From positions 62,001-126,000 of the forward strand of contig JALONL010000008.1 of the NCBI GenBank assembly GCA_025454955.1: a stretch of 64,000 bases of DNA, read 5' to 3'. Origin of the DNA: Bacteroidia bacterium. GTDB lineage: Bacteria; Bacteroidota; Bacteroidia; Palsa-965. Both the position numbers and the translations under genes were made by a program. Below are positions 18,114 through 26,398 of the stretch, piece by piece. The notes under the pieces are model-generated. The model was given only the letters and a program-made list of their open reading frames with translations, was not told the origin of the DNA and ran no database searches. The first letter of the stretch is position 1, and every line of letters begins with the position of its first letter.

Positions 18114-19834
18114 AGTTCAAGGGCTTTCAGCATTAAACCTTCGGTTTCTTTTTCCAGAGCCAGAATATCGGCGCGTATATCGGCCAGCGGGCGCAGGGGT
18201 TTGTAGGTGTAGAAGTATTTGGTAAAATTAATTTCGTAGCCGGTTTTGGTTTTCTTTTCGTCAATCCAGGCATCGGGTACGTGGGGCAATACTTCGCGGG
18301 CAAAGTATTCGTGTATATCGTCGGTAAGGGGCACGTTTTCGAAATCGCGCAGGGCGGCATCGGGTTTGGGTTCGCCTTTTTTATCGGTTACCACACGGCC
18401 TTTCGCGTCGCGTTCGGGGCGTTCCACGGTAATGCGGCTGTAGCCGAAAAATTCCTTGTCGAAAATTTTCACGTAATCGCCCGGTTTGCACTCGCCGTAA
18501 ATGCGCACAATTTCGTCGATCTGTGTGGGGCTTATTTCGTTTCGTTTGCTGCCGAGGCTTTTGCTCATTTTCACAAAAAACGAAGCGGCATTAATGAGTT
18601 GTATTTTGCCTTTGCGTTTTTTCTCCTTGTGGTTGCTCAAAATCCACACGTAGGTGCTAATGCCGGTGTTGTAAAACAACTGGTCGGGCAGGGCCACAAT
18701 GGCTTCGAGCAAATCGTGTTCGATGATGTATTTGCGTATTTCGCTTTCGCCGCTGCCCGCGCCGCCGGTAAACAGGGGCGAGCCGTTAAACACAATACCA
18801 ATGCGCGAGCCGCCTTCCGATACGGGTTTCATTTTATGTATCATGTGCAGCAAAAACAGCAGCGACCCGTCGTTTATACGCGGCAGCCCCGGCCCGAAAC
18901 GTCCGGCAAAACCCAGCTTTTTATGCTCGTCTTCAATTTGTTTCTGCACCTTCTTCCACTCCACCCCAAAAGGCGGATTGGCCAGCATGTAATCAAAACT
19001 GTGCCCGCCCAGCCCGTCGGCCGAAAGCGTGTTTCCGAATTTGATATTGTCGGTGGTTTGCCCTTTTATGAGCATATCGGCCATGCAAATGGCATACGAT
19101 TCGGGGTTGAGTTCCTGCCCGAAAAGCCCGAGCGTGGCGTGTGTGTTAAACTGTCTGATAAAGCGTTCGCCTTCCGAAAGCATGCCTCCCGTGCCGCAGG
19201 TGGGGTCGTAAAGTGTGCGGATGATGTCTTTTTTATGCAGGGCGGCATTGTCGGGCACGAAGAGCAGTTTTACCATCAGCTCAATTACTTCGCGCGGGGT
19301 GAAATGCTCGCCGGCCGTTTCGTTCGATACTTCGGCAAATTTGCGGATGAGTTCTTCGAAAATGTAGCCCATTTCGAGGCCAGAAGTCTGCGCGAGGTCA
19401 ATTTCGGCAAAACGTTTTACCACCGGGTAAAGCAGTTCGGCCTTATCGAGGCGTTCAATCTGTGCATCAAAATTGAAATGCTCCACAATATCGCGCACGC
19501 TTTTCGAATAGCTGTTGAGGTAGCTGCGCAGGTTATCGGCCAGTTGCGCGGGTTCGTTGGTGAGCTTCTGAAAGTCGTAAGGCGAGCGGTTGTGAAACCG
19601 GTATCCCGAAATCTTGTTCAGCGCCAGGTCGAGCAATTCGTCCGACTGTGTTTTTACTTTTGGTGCCTGCTCCAGCACTTTCTTTTTGGTGGCAGCCAGC
19701 ACCGAATCGAGGCGGCGCAGCACGGTGAAGGGGAGAATGACTTTGCCGTAATCGGCCTGTTTGTAATCGCCCCGGAGCAGGTCGGCCACACTCCAGATAA
19801 AATTGGCTTTTTCGCGGAAACCGGAATTGGTCAT
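18110..19834 (-). CDS. hsdM: Type I restriction DNA methyltransferase subunit M (HsdM)
   Basis: This 574-residue N6-adenine methyltransferase has an N-terminal helical domain (FIWSVADLLRGDYKQADYG, FTVLRRLD). The S-adenosylmethionine site DPTCGTGGML is near residue 209. The catalytic motif IV NPPFG is near 285-290. The C-terminal part carries the helical region for HsdS contact. It is the first gene of the operon. A 231-base gap separates it from the divergent helicase gene, and the operon promoter should lie there. Confidence 0.96.
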   Translation of the reverse strand: MTNSGFREKANFIWSVADLLRGDYKQADYGKVILPFTVLRRLDSVLAATKKKVLEQAPKVKTQSDELLDLALNKISGYRFHNRSPYDFQKLTNEPAQLADNLRSYLNSYSKSVRDIVEHFNFDAQIERLDKAELLYPVVKRFAEIDLAQTSGLEMGYIFEELIRKFAEVSNETAGEHFTPREVIELMVKLLFVPDNAALHKKDIIRTLYDPTCGTGGMLSEGERFIRQFNTHATLGLFGQELNPESYAICMADMLIKGQTTDNIKFGNTLSADGLGGHSFDYMLANPPFGVEWKKVQKQIEDEHKKLGFAGRFGPGLPRINDGSLLFLLHMIHKMKPVSEGGSRIGIVFNGSPLFTGGAGSGESEIRKYIIEHDLLEAIVALPDQLFYNTGISTYVWILSNHKEKKRKGKIQLINAASFFVKMSKSLGSKRNEISPTQIDEIVRIYGECKPGDYVKIFDKEFFGYSRITVERPERDAKGRVVTDKKGEPKPDAALRDFENVPLTDDIHEYFAREVLPHVPDAWIDEKKTKTGYEINFTKYFYTYKPLRPLADIRADILALEKETEGLMLKALEL

Positions 19835-20065
19835 AGAAATCGGGTAAGGGTAATAAAAAATTATGGTGTTAAAGATCGTATTTATTGGGAAAATAAGACA
19901 TTGGCAGGAAAAAATATAGGCCGGGCGAATGAATTAACACAAACAGACAACGCAAGTAAAGCAAGGCTTTAATAAACAGCTAATCAGCCCGAAATAAAAT
20001 GAACCGGGAGAACTAATTGAAAACACTTACATTTAAACTTTGCCGATAACCCAATACAGGAAATT

Positions 20066-22201
20066 ATGTCGCACCTTTCGACCCTGAACCCTCTCCAGCA
20101 GCAGGCTGCCACCAGCACTGCCAAACGCCTGCTGGTACTGGCCGGAGCCGGTTCGGGGAAAACAAAAACGCTCATTCAGAAACTCATTTACCTTACCGAA
20201 GAGGAAGGCGTGCAGGCCTCGTCGGTGCTGGCCATTACGTTTACCAAAAATGCCACCAACGAAATGATAGACCGGCTCATTGTCTCGGCCGATACCACCG
20301 GCGAGTATGAAAAGGTGCTCAATAATAAACAGCTTACGTTTTTGCAGCGCAACCAGGAACGTTACCGGTTTCGCCAGAAATACCCGTGGATACAGCGTTT
20401 TACCATACGCACGTTTCACAGTTTCTGCTACACGGTGCTGCGCAATCATGGCGTGCAGGAGTTCGACAATCGGTTCAAACTCATTGGCGAAACCAAAGCC
20501 GAAATTGACGATGCCAATGCCGGGCAGGCCACCGAAACCAATTTCGAAGTGATGCACCGCCTGCTCATTGAAGCCTGCGAAAACCGGGAATTTATGCTGC
20601 GGCTCAAAAGATACATTATCGATTATTTCGTCGATCGCCTCTTGCAGCAAACAGCAACAAGCGTACCCGGTTTTACCGACAACCGCTGGTACACCACGCT
20701 AAAAGGCGACAAGGTGCGCTCGAAATCGGAACAATACATTGCCGACTGGCTCTACCGCCACAGCATACGTTATGAGTACGAGCCCAAAGTGCATTTTGTA
20801 AACTTTGCCTTTAAACCCGATTTTTACATACCCGATGCCAATTTGTTTATCGAGCACATCAGTGATAAAAGTTTTCCGTTCGAAAACAAAGAACGCGAGT
20901 TTAAGGATGCCGGCAGGCTTTGTTTCCGCACACACGAAAGCATGACCAGCGACAGTGCCCTGTTTAACCGAGAGCTCGACCGCATTGTAAAAAACCGTTT
21001 GCCGCAAAACCGCAAGCGCATTGAAATACTTTCCTACGAAGAAGAATTTAAAGGCATACAGGATTATGTGGCCGAATTTCTGCGCATGGGCATACGCGTA
21101 ATGGACATGCTGAAAGTGGATAATACCGATGTGGCCACCGTAAAAGCCCGCGCCGAAGCCGATCAGCACGAACGGGTGCGCGAATTTTATGCGCTTACCC
21201 TGCCCCTGCTCGAAAAGTATAAAGCATATTGCGTAAATAAATCGTACTTAGATTTTAACGACCTCATTTTACTCACCATTCAGCTATTCAAAAAACGCCC
21301 CGAAATTGTGGCACGCTACCGCAAACAATTCAGGTATGTGCTGGTGGACGAGTTTCAGGACGTAAACAATTTGCAGATTGAAATGCTCATGCTGTTGCTC
21401 GAACCCGACACACAACTGTTTTGCGTGGGCGACGACTGGCAAAGTATTTACGGGTTTCGTGGCTCGAATGTAAGCTATATTGTGATGTTTGAAAAGCATT
21501 TTGCCAATGCCGAAATCATCAGGCTCGATTTGAATTACCGCAGCACGGCGCCTATTGTGGATGCCAGCAACGAAGTAATTAAGCACAACAAATTTCAGTT
21601 GGCCAAAACAGTAAAATCGTCGAAACCCTCCGACCGCAAGCTGAATATTTTTGTGGGCGATCACACCGAAGCCAATACTGCTTTTGCCGTGCAGCAGGTG
21701 AAATTGCTGCTGGCCGAAGGCATAGAAGAAGAAGAAATACTCTTTCTCTATCGCCGCACCAAAATGATGACGCCATACAGCTATGCGTTTAAACGGGCCG
21801 GCATTCGCATCAATGCCAAAACCATACACGCCGCCAAAGGGCTCGAAGCCAAAGTGGTATTCATCATCGGTCTCACCGAAGGCGGCGGCGGCTTCCCCGA
21901 CATCTGGCTCGACGACCGCATTTTCCAGATGATAAAACCCTCGCAGTTCGACCTGCTTATGGAAGAAGAGCGCCGCCTGTTTTACGTGGCCCTCACCCGC
22001 GCCAAAGACCAACTGTTCCTGCTCACCGAAAAAGGCAACGAATCGTCGTTCCTGAAAGAAATACCCAAAGAGTTTGCCGAACGTATTACATATATCCATC
22101 GTCCGCCGGTGGAGCAGGTAAAACTTTGTCCTTCGTGCAACAGTCAGTTGCAGCGGTTGTATAAGTTTTGTCCGTATTGTGGAAATAGCTTGAATGCGTG
22201 A
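20066..22201 (+). CDS. UvrD/Rep-type superfamily 1 helicase with inserted nuclease-like domain and zinc ribbon
   Basis: The protein has 711 residues. Helicase motifs are Walker A VLAGAGSGKTKT (~25-36), AITFTKNA, VDEFQDVNN (~427-435), GDDWQSIYGFRGS, LNYRST, HAAKGLEAKVVFIIG and LFYVALTRAKDQLFLL. Residues ~215-262 form an insertion with VRSKSEQYIADWLY, then FKPDFYIPD and LFIEH, resembling the PD-(D/E)XK-like modules in helicase-IV-type proteins. The C-terminus has two CxxC pairs (LCPSCNSQ, FCPYCGN), a zinc ribbon. An AGGA-type ribosome site precedes the ATG. It is divergent from hsdM. It may act in DNA repair or as part of the defence island. Confidence 0.92.
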   Translation: MSHLSTLNPLQQQAATSTAKRLLVLAGAGSGKTKTLIQKLIYLTEEEGVQASSVLAITFTKNATNEMIDRLIVSADTTGEYEKVLNNKQLTFLQRNQERYRFRQKYPWIQRFTIRTFHSFCYTVLRNHGVQEFDNRFKLIGETKAEIDDANAGQATETNFEVMHRLLIEACENREFMLRLKRYIIDYFVDRLLQQTATSVPGFTDNRWYTTLKGDKVRSKSEQYIADWLYRHSIRYEYEPKVHFVNFAFKPDFYIPDANLFIEHISDKSFPFENKEREFKDAGRLCFRTHESMTSDSALFNRELDRIVKNRLPQNRKRIEILSYEEEFKGIQDYVAEFLRMGIRVMDMLKVDNTDVATVKARAEADQHERVREFYALTLPLLEKYKAYCVNKSYLDFNDLILLTIQLFKKRPEIVARYRKQFRYVLVDEFQDVNNLQIEMLMLLLEPDTQLFCVGDDWQSIYGFRGSNVSYIVMFEKHFANAEIIRLDLNYRSTAPIVDASNEVIKHNKFQLAKTVKSSKPSDRKLNIFVGDHTEANTAFAVQQVKLLLAEGIEEEEILFLYRRTKMMTPYSYAFKRAGIRINAKTIHAAKGLEAKVVFIIGLTEGGGGFPDIWLDDRIFQMIKPSQFDLLMEEERRLFYVALTRAKDQLFLLTEKGNESSFLKEIPKEFAERITYIHRPPVEQVKLCPSCNSQLQRLYKFCPYCGNSLNA

Positions 22202-22214
22202 AACAGTAAATAAC

Positions 22215-22253
22215 AAAGCAGCCCAAAATCATTTTCTGATTTTGGGCTGCTTT
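22215..22253. terminator. Intrinsic terminator
   Basis: A 17-base perfect stem (AAAGCAGCCCAAAATCA and its complement) with a 5-base loop lies 14 bases after the helicase stop. It also lies just beyond the stop of the minus-strand lipoprotein gene, so it can work in both directions. Confidence 0.88.
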
Positions 22254-22273
22254 AAAACTATGAATCTCAATCA

Positions 22274-23617
22274 CTAAAATCCTTCTGTTCGTATTTTGTC
22301 AAGAGCAGTTTCGTTAACCGATAGCTTTGTCATGGCACCTGTTACAGGATCAAAAACAATATCGTATCTCGTTCTCAGAAACCCGGCGCGAATAGGCAAA
22401 CGGGCAATAGTACCGGCCTGGGCCATTAATAAAGTAGTATCCCTTAGCGTGGCTTCTCCCATACTGACTGTGGTTTTTATTTCGCCCGGAACCCTGTAAT
22501 AAAAACTGCCCCTGTTCTTAGGCGTTTTATCATCATTGCTGTACTTGATTTTCAGGTCAAAATTGTTCTTCCTGATTTTAACTCTGAATGGAACATAAGT
22601 CGAATCAATAGTGCAGATTTTAAATGCGGGCTTATCTTTGTTTGGAAATAAAAGCCCTTTGTCGGGGTGATAATAAAATAGCACGGTATCTACATTGCAG
22701 GTGTCTGTTTCAAAAGAAACAATTTTCTTTGTGGTGATTGCTTTTCCATAAAAAGATTCAATTATTTCATTTTGCCGTTGCTCCAATTGAAAAATAATCT
22801 CGTTATACAACTGAAGGTCCGTAATATTTGATTGCTGCCCGGTGATTAATTTGAGCTTTTCTGCCCGTATTCTTTCGTATTCTCTTACCAATTCCTGCGC
22901 CTGTTCGGGCGATGGTTTAAACGTTTTTGTAAGCGTCTGCTTTTTGTTGTTAACGTTTTCAGCACCTTTCTTATCTGCAGAGATATTGTATAGATTTTTT
23001 TCATTAAAGTTAAATTGAAGCATATCGAGATTTTCTGCTTCCGCCGCCTGCTTACCAGCCTGATAACGGGAAGTGTCAGCCCCTACATTGTTACCCACAT
23101 TGGCAATAATAGAAAAACCGGCAGCGGTTTTCTCCACAGTATTATCTTCGGCTTGTGTGTTTACATTTTTCAAACAACCATCCGGAGTTCGTTCAAAAGA
23201 TATAGTCACATCCTTCCCGAAATTTTTATCAAAAACGGCACAATACCACTGCGACTGATCGGCCACACTAAGATTGTTTATTTTAATTCCGGCAATTTTA
23301 TACTTAAAGGTTGTATCAATCACTTCGGGTATCAGGTAAATATAATTTTGATAAAGCGCGCCACCCTGATAAGTGGTGTTGGTAACAGTAACCTGTATCT
23401 GAATCTTGTTTTTGGGAAGGCAATAGTAAATTCCTTTCAAGTCGCTTTGATTTTCGACCTTGTAAACCGGTGGCACCGATGCACAGGAAGCGAATAGAAA
23501 CAGTAATACAAAGAAGGCGAAAAAAAGGTATAATACCAGTTCTGATTTTGTGAATTTACCATCACTGAAATAATCTTTTTTCGCAGAAAAACCGGTGGGG
23601 GTGCAATTTGTTTTCAT
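22274..23617 (-). CDS. DUF4831-like lipoprotein
   Basis: With the ATG at 23617 the protein has 447 residues; a TTG 39 bases upstream is a weaker alternative. After a long charged N-region a hydrophobic segment (LVLYLFFAFFVLLFLFASC) ends in a lipobox-like Cys, so it is probably a lipoprotein. The mature region starts with KGIYYCLPKNKIQIQVTVTN, which resembles DUF4831, a Bacteroidota envelope family of unknown function. A helical segment (SPEQAQELVREYERIRAEKL) and NEIIFQLEQRQNEII follow. It lies between the helicase and the fourth TIR gene, on the same strand as the latter with a 114-base gap. The family assignment rests on memory of the motif and is moderate. Confidence 0.65.
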   Translation of the reverse strand: MKTNCTPTGFSAKKDYFSDGKFTKSELVLYLFFAFFVLLFLFASCASVPPVYKVENQSDLKGIYYCLPKNKIQIQVTVTNTTYQGGALYQNYIYLIPEVIDTTFKYKIAGIKINNLSVADQSQWYCAVFDKNFGKDVTISFERTPDGCLKNVNTQAEDNTVEKTAAGFSIIANVGNNVGADTSRYQAGKQAAEAENLDMLQFNFNEKNLYNISADKKGAENVNNKKQTLTKTFKPSPEQAQELVREYERIRAEKLKLITGQQSNITDLQLYNEIIFQLEQRQNEIIESFYGKAITTKKIVSFETDTCNVDTVLFYYHPDKGLLFPNKDKPAFKICTIDSTYVPFRVKIRKNNFDLKIKYSNDDKTPKNRGSFYYRVPGEIKTTVSMGEATLRDTTLLMAQAGTIARLPIRAGFLRTRYDIVFDPVTGAMTKLSVNETALDKIRTEGF

Positions 23618-23731
23618 GATTTTGTTTTTGCCAAAACTCTTACAAACCAATGGCAAATAACTCCCTTAAAATAGTGTATTCGGTTCGTCAGAAATAATGA
23701 TTTTTATAATTCTCAACAGTTGGGGGCACAT

Positions 23732-24913
23732 TTATTCCCCATTACTGCAAAGCAATTCCATTACCCCTTCGAAAAGCTGATTTTTATATTTCATCCTAAT
23801 TGCATAAAGAGAATTTTCAATCATCCTGTCAATTTCATTCCTTGAAAGCGGTTTATCGGGCGATTGGGGTATAGAATCGCCAATACTCAGGCTAAATCCG
23901 TTTCCCGAAAGTACAGGCCTGTCGCCCAAAAAACGGCATCCGCCATCCATACAAAGTATTCTTGACCGGTTATACTCATAACTGATAACGATTTCTCCTT
24001 TGGGTGTATAAATGAAGCCGCATTTTGAAGCTATTTCTTTCTTCTGGACATCGGATAATTCGAAGCCGATTATCGAAAATGTACGCTTGTTTTGAGTTAT
24101 ACTCTCATGTCGTACAACAGACTTTGAAGAGGCGGGAATATTTTCCAGCTTTATTGTATTGGTAAGGCCAATGACAGTATCAGATAATTTAACAACCGAG
24201 TAATCTAGGTGCGAAAATAAAAGCGAAAATGGGCGCTGAAATGAATCTAACTTACACCTGTAAATTCCAGGCAAAGCAGATGTATTTTCCAAAGGAATTG
24301 TATCTGAATTCTTATCCACCAAAAAACCTGACACATTGCTTATTTTCTTATTGTGCTTATCAATGAAAGTGAAAGACAGCGATGGTTTTATCTGTTCAGG
24401 AGAATTAATATTTTCTTTATTGAGCAGGTAGTATGCTCCATATAGGGAAAGAGCAGCCAGAAATATATATATACAATTTCTTATAATTCTGTTAGTTGAT
24501 ATATTCCTGCCTTCTGGTTCAATGGCTTTAAGTATCGCTGCAAAACCGTATTCGAGATAATTAATTGCATGATATTCGCTGAGTTCTTCGGGAAGATTTA
24601 CTTTACTAATAATCACCGGAATAATAAAACTGTGACTGGCTGGAAGTTTTTCAGCCTCTTTGATGGAAAAACGTATTTCGTTCCAAACTTCTCTCGACCG
24701 GTTTACATCATTTACCACACTTTCAGAGATCACTACTATTACTTTATCGCAAAGATCAAGGTTAAGTTGTTCCATTTCTTTCCATCGCTGCCCTCCTATC
24801 ATTTTGCTCTTATAGTTCCAGGGCTCATGTTTTGCTTCCAGCAATTTAGATTCCAGCTCTCTCACAAAACGTATATCTTCGGTGGCGTAACTGATAAATA
24901 TTTTTTTACCCAT
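23732..24913 (-). CDS. TIR-transmembrane protein with large C-terminal domain (paralogue of 9797-10933)
   Basis: The protein has 393 residues. The TIR domain (~3-130) starts KKIFISYATEDIRFVREL, has IGGQRW, and Glu79 occupies the catalytic position (EVWNEIRFSI). A membrane helix lies at ~147-164. The outer part holds a carboxypeptidase-regulatory-like beta domain (TFIDKHNKKISNVSGFLVDK). Then comes a module with RTFSIIGFELSDVQKKEIA and GEIVISYEYN that aligns with the end of the 378-residue protein at 9797-10933. Domain order and length match that protein. It is at the other end of the island, beyond the restriction operon. It has no close partner: the next gene downstream is the lipoprotein at 22274-23617. 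Confidence 0.88.
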   Translation of the reverse strand: MGKKIFISYATEDIRFVRELESKLLEAKHEPWNYKSKMIGGQRWKEMEQLNLDLCDKVIVVISESVVNDVNRSREVWNEIRFSIKEAEKLPASHSFIIPVIISKVNLPEELSEYHAINYLEYGFAAILKAIEPEGRNISTNRIIRNCIYIFLAALSLYGAYYLLNKENINSPEQIKPSLSFTFIDKHNKKISNVSGFLVDKNSDTIPLENTSALPGIYRCKLDSFQRPFSLLFSHLDYSVVKLSDTVIGLTNTIKLENIPASSKSVVRHESITQNKRTFSIIGFELSDVQKKEIASKCGFIYTPKGEIVISYEYNRSRILCMDGGCRFLGDRPVLSGNGFSLSIGDSIPQSPDKPLSRNEIDRMIENSLYAIRMKYKNQLFEGVMELLCSNGE

Positions 24914-25054
24914 GTCTTTTCATGTATTGACTACACGAAAATTGAGAAATAAAACAAACGACATATCCTCAGAAATGATGATTATCGATATGCATTTTCA
25001 TCATCTGTTTCGGGTTTGGGCCGGAAATCAAGCAGAAGTAATGAAATAGCAGCC

Positions 25055-26089
25055 CTAAAAATGAAAATGCTCAGGCAAAAAACTTGTAATTAACGGAGAA
25101 AGCACAGTCAACGCCACTTTGATCTGATTCACAATAGTTTCATCAAATAAACTCTTCTCCTCCTTCTCCGCATCCGCATTCACTTCATTGTGTAAATACT
25201 GATGATAACGATTTTTGATCCAGAGGTGTGCCGGAATATACAGTATGCATAAAAAGAAAGTAAAGAAAAGTCCATATACATACGATACTTCGGGCGGATA
25301 CACCGGATATCCTTCAATAACAACCATATCCCTGAGCGTTTGGCCAAGTGCGGTAGAAGTAAGTACCGAGAAAATAACCAATATGGCCATTACCTGCAAA
25401 ACAGTTAAAAGTGTGCCGTGAAGGTGTTTAAACGCCTGCAGTGCCTTAGCCTTATCATACGTTTTACTATCAATTTTATTACCGGCCTGAATAATGTGCA
25501 TGACCAGAATAAAACCCGGAAAAAAGAGCAGTGCAGTACACCCCACAATGAGCGTAAGTACGTAACCGCTCTCCAGCATTATTTTCAAACTATCTACCAC
25601 ATCCTGCGGCCGCCACATACCTTCGAGCATATTGTTGGCAATGGCAAGCATACCGGCTATAAAAATTGCAAACAGAATACTGAGCCTTTTTTCATTGCGG
25701 TTCAATTCAAATCTGCGCTTAATATCCTGTGTCACAAAAATCAGGTAAGGAAAAGCTCCTCCCGCAAAACCACACATCAGGCAAATAAGTATGGCCCACC
25801 ACAAAAAGGAAGGTATCTGATGAATGAGCAGCTCGCGGGTGACCAGCGACTGACCCTGAAACGTTTTTCCTTTTAAAGTCTCCTGCAAAGAATCGGCCGG
25901 AAAACCTGAACGAATGGGGAATGTGAGCGTAACGTCTTTCCCTGTACGCTCATCGTTCACAATTACCGTAAGCCTTTCTGGAAACGAAGTGTATTGCACA
26001 GTGGTTAATTTGAGCAGCAATGCCGCACCAAGATAACCGCCTATTGCCGAAAGGATGATAATGAAAATGCCCTTGACTGATTTGTTCAT
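25055..26089 (-). CDS. Multi-pass membrane protein of unknown function
   Basis: With the ATG at 26089 (MNKSVKGIFIIILSAIGGYL) the protein has 344 residues; an upstream extension to 26164 would add another hydrophobic stretch and is less likely. A first helix (~7-27) is followed by a soluble loop (VIVNDERTGKDVTLTFP). About five further helices come next (LWWAILICLMCGFAGG, LSILFAIFIAGMLAI, YVLTLIVGCTALLFFPGFI, LLTVLQVMAILVIFSVL, VYGLFFTFFLCILYIPAHL). The C-terminus is acidic and then hydrophobic. No family is recognised. It stands alone between the fourth TIR gene and a terminator. Confidence 0.75.
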   Translation of the reverse strand: MNKSVKGIFIIILSAIGGYLGAALLLKLTTVQYTSFPERLTVIVNDERTGKDVTLTFPIRSGFPADSLQETLKGKTFQGQSLVTRELLIHQIPSFLWWAILICLMCGFAGGAFPYLIFVTQDIKRRFELNRNEKRLSILFAIFIAGMLAIANNMLEGMWRPQDVVDSLKIMLESGYVLTLIVGCTALLFFPGFILVMHIIQAGNKIDSKTYDKAKALQAFKHLHGTLLTVLQVMAILVIFSVLTSTALGQTLRDMVVIEGYPVYPPEVSYVYGLFFTFFLCILYIPAHLWIKNRYHQYLHNEVNADAEKEEKSLFDETIVNQIKVALTVLSPLITSFLPEHFHF

Positions 26090-26282
26090 ACAGCGTACTT
26101 TCTGAATGAATAAATATAGAAATATAAAATACAGTGAGCATTTATAATTCGAAAAACACTTCAAATCTTATTCTAATTCAGTTCTCCGGCTTTGCTATGG
26201 CTCATATTACCCTCCAGAAATATTATTTTTCCGAATTATCTTATTAGCTGTTGCAGATTCAAGGCTGTATCAGAAATAAGAA

Positions 26283-26320
26283 CAAGGAGGCTGTCTCGTT
26301 CTGATGAGACAGCCTCCTTG
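26283..26320. terminator. Hairpin terminator in the 26090-26398 gap
   Basis: A 15-base perfect stem (CAAGGAGGCTGTCTC and its complement) with an 8-base loop lies downstream of the TonB receptor gene on the minus strand. The T-tract is weak (TTGTTCTTATTT). The rest of this 309-base gap is AT-rich, with nothing else recognisable. Confidence 0.75.
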
Positions 26321-26398
26321 CATATTTTTATTATAGCAAATGTTTCGGTGGAAAGCTGAAGAAATAAATTGCTTTCAAAGACTCGGTTTACTTCACAC

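Noticed and set aside
18281..19972. Long plus-strand open frame (563 codons) opposite hsdM
   Set aside because: It lies fully antisense to a clear methyltransferase gene; its His/Val/Gly/Phe-rich composition is typical of a shadow frame.
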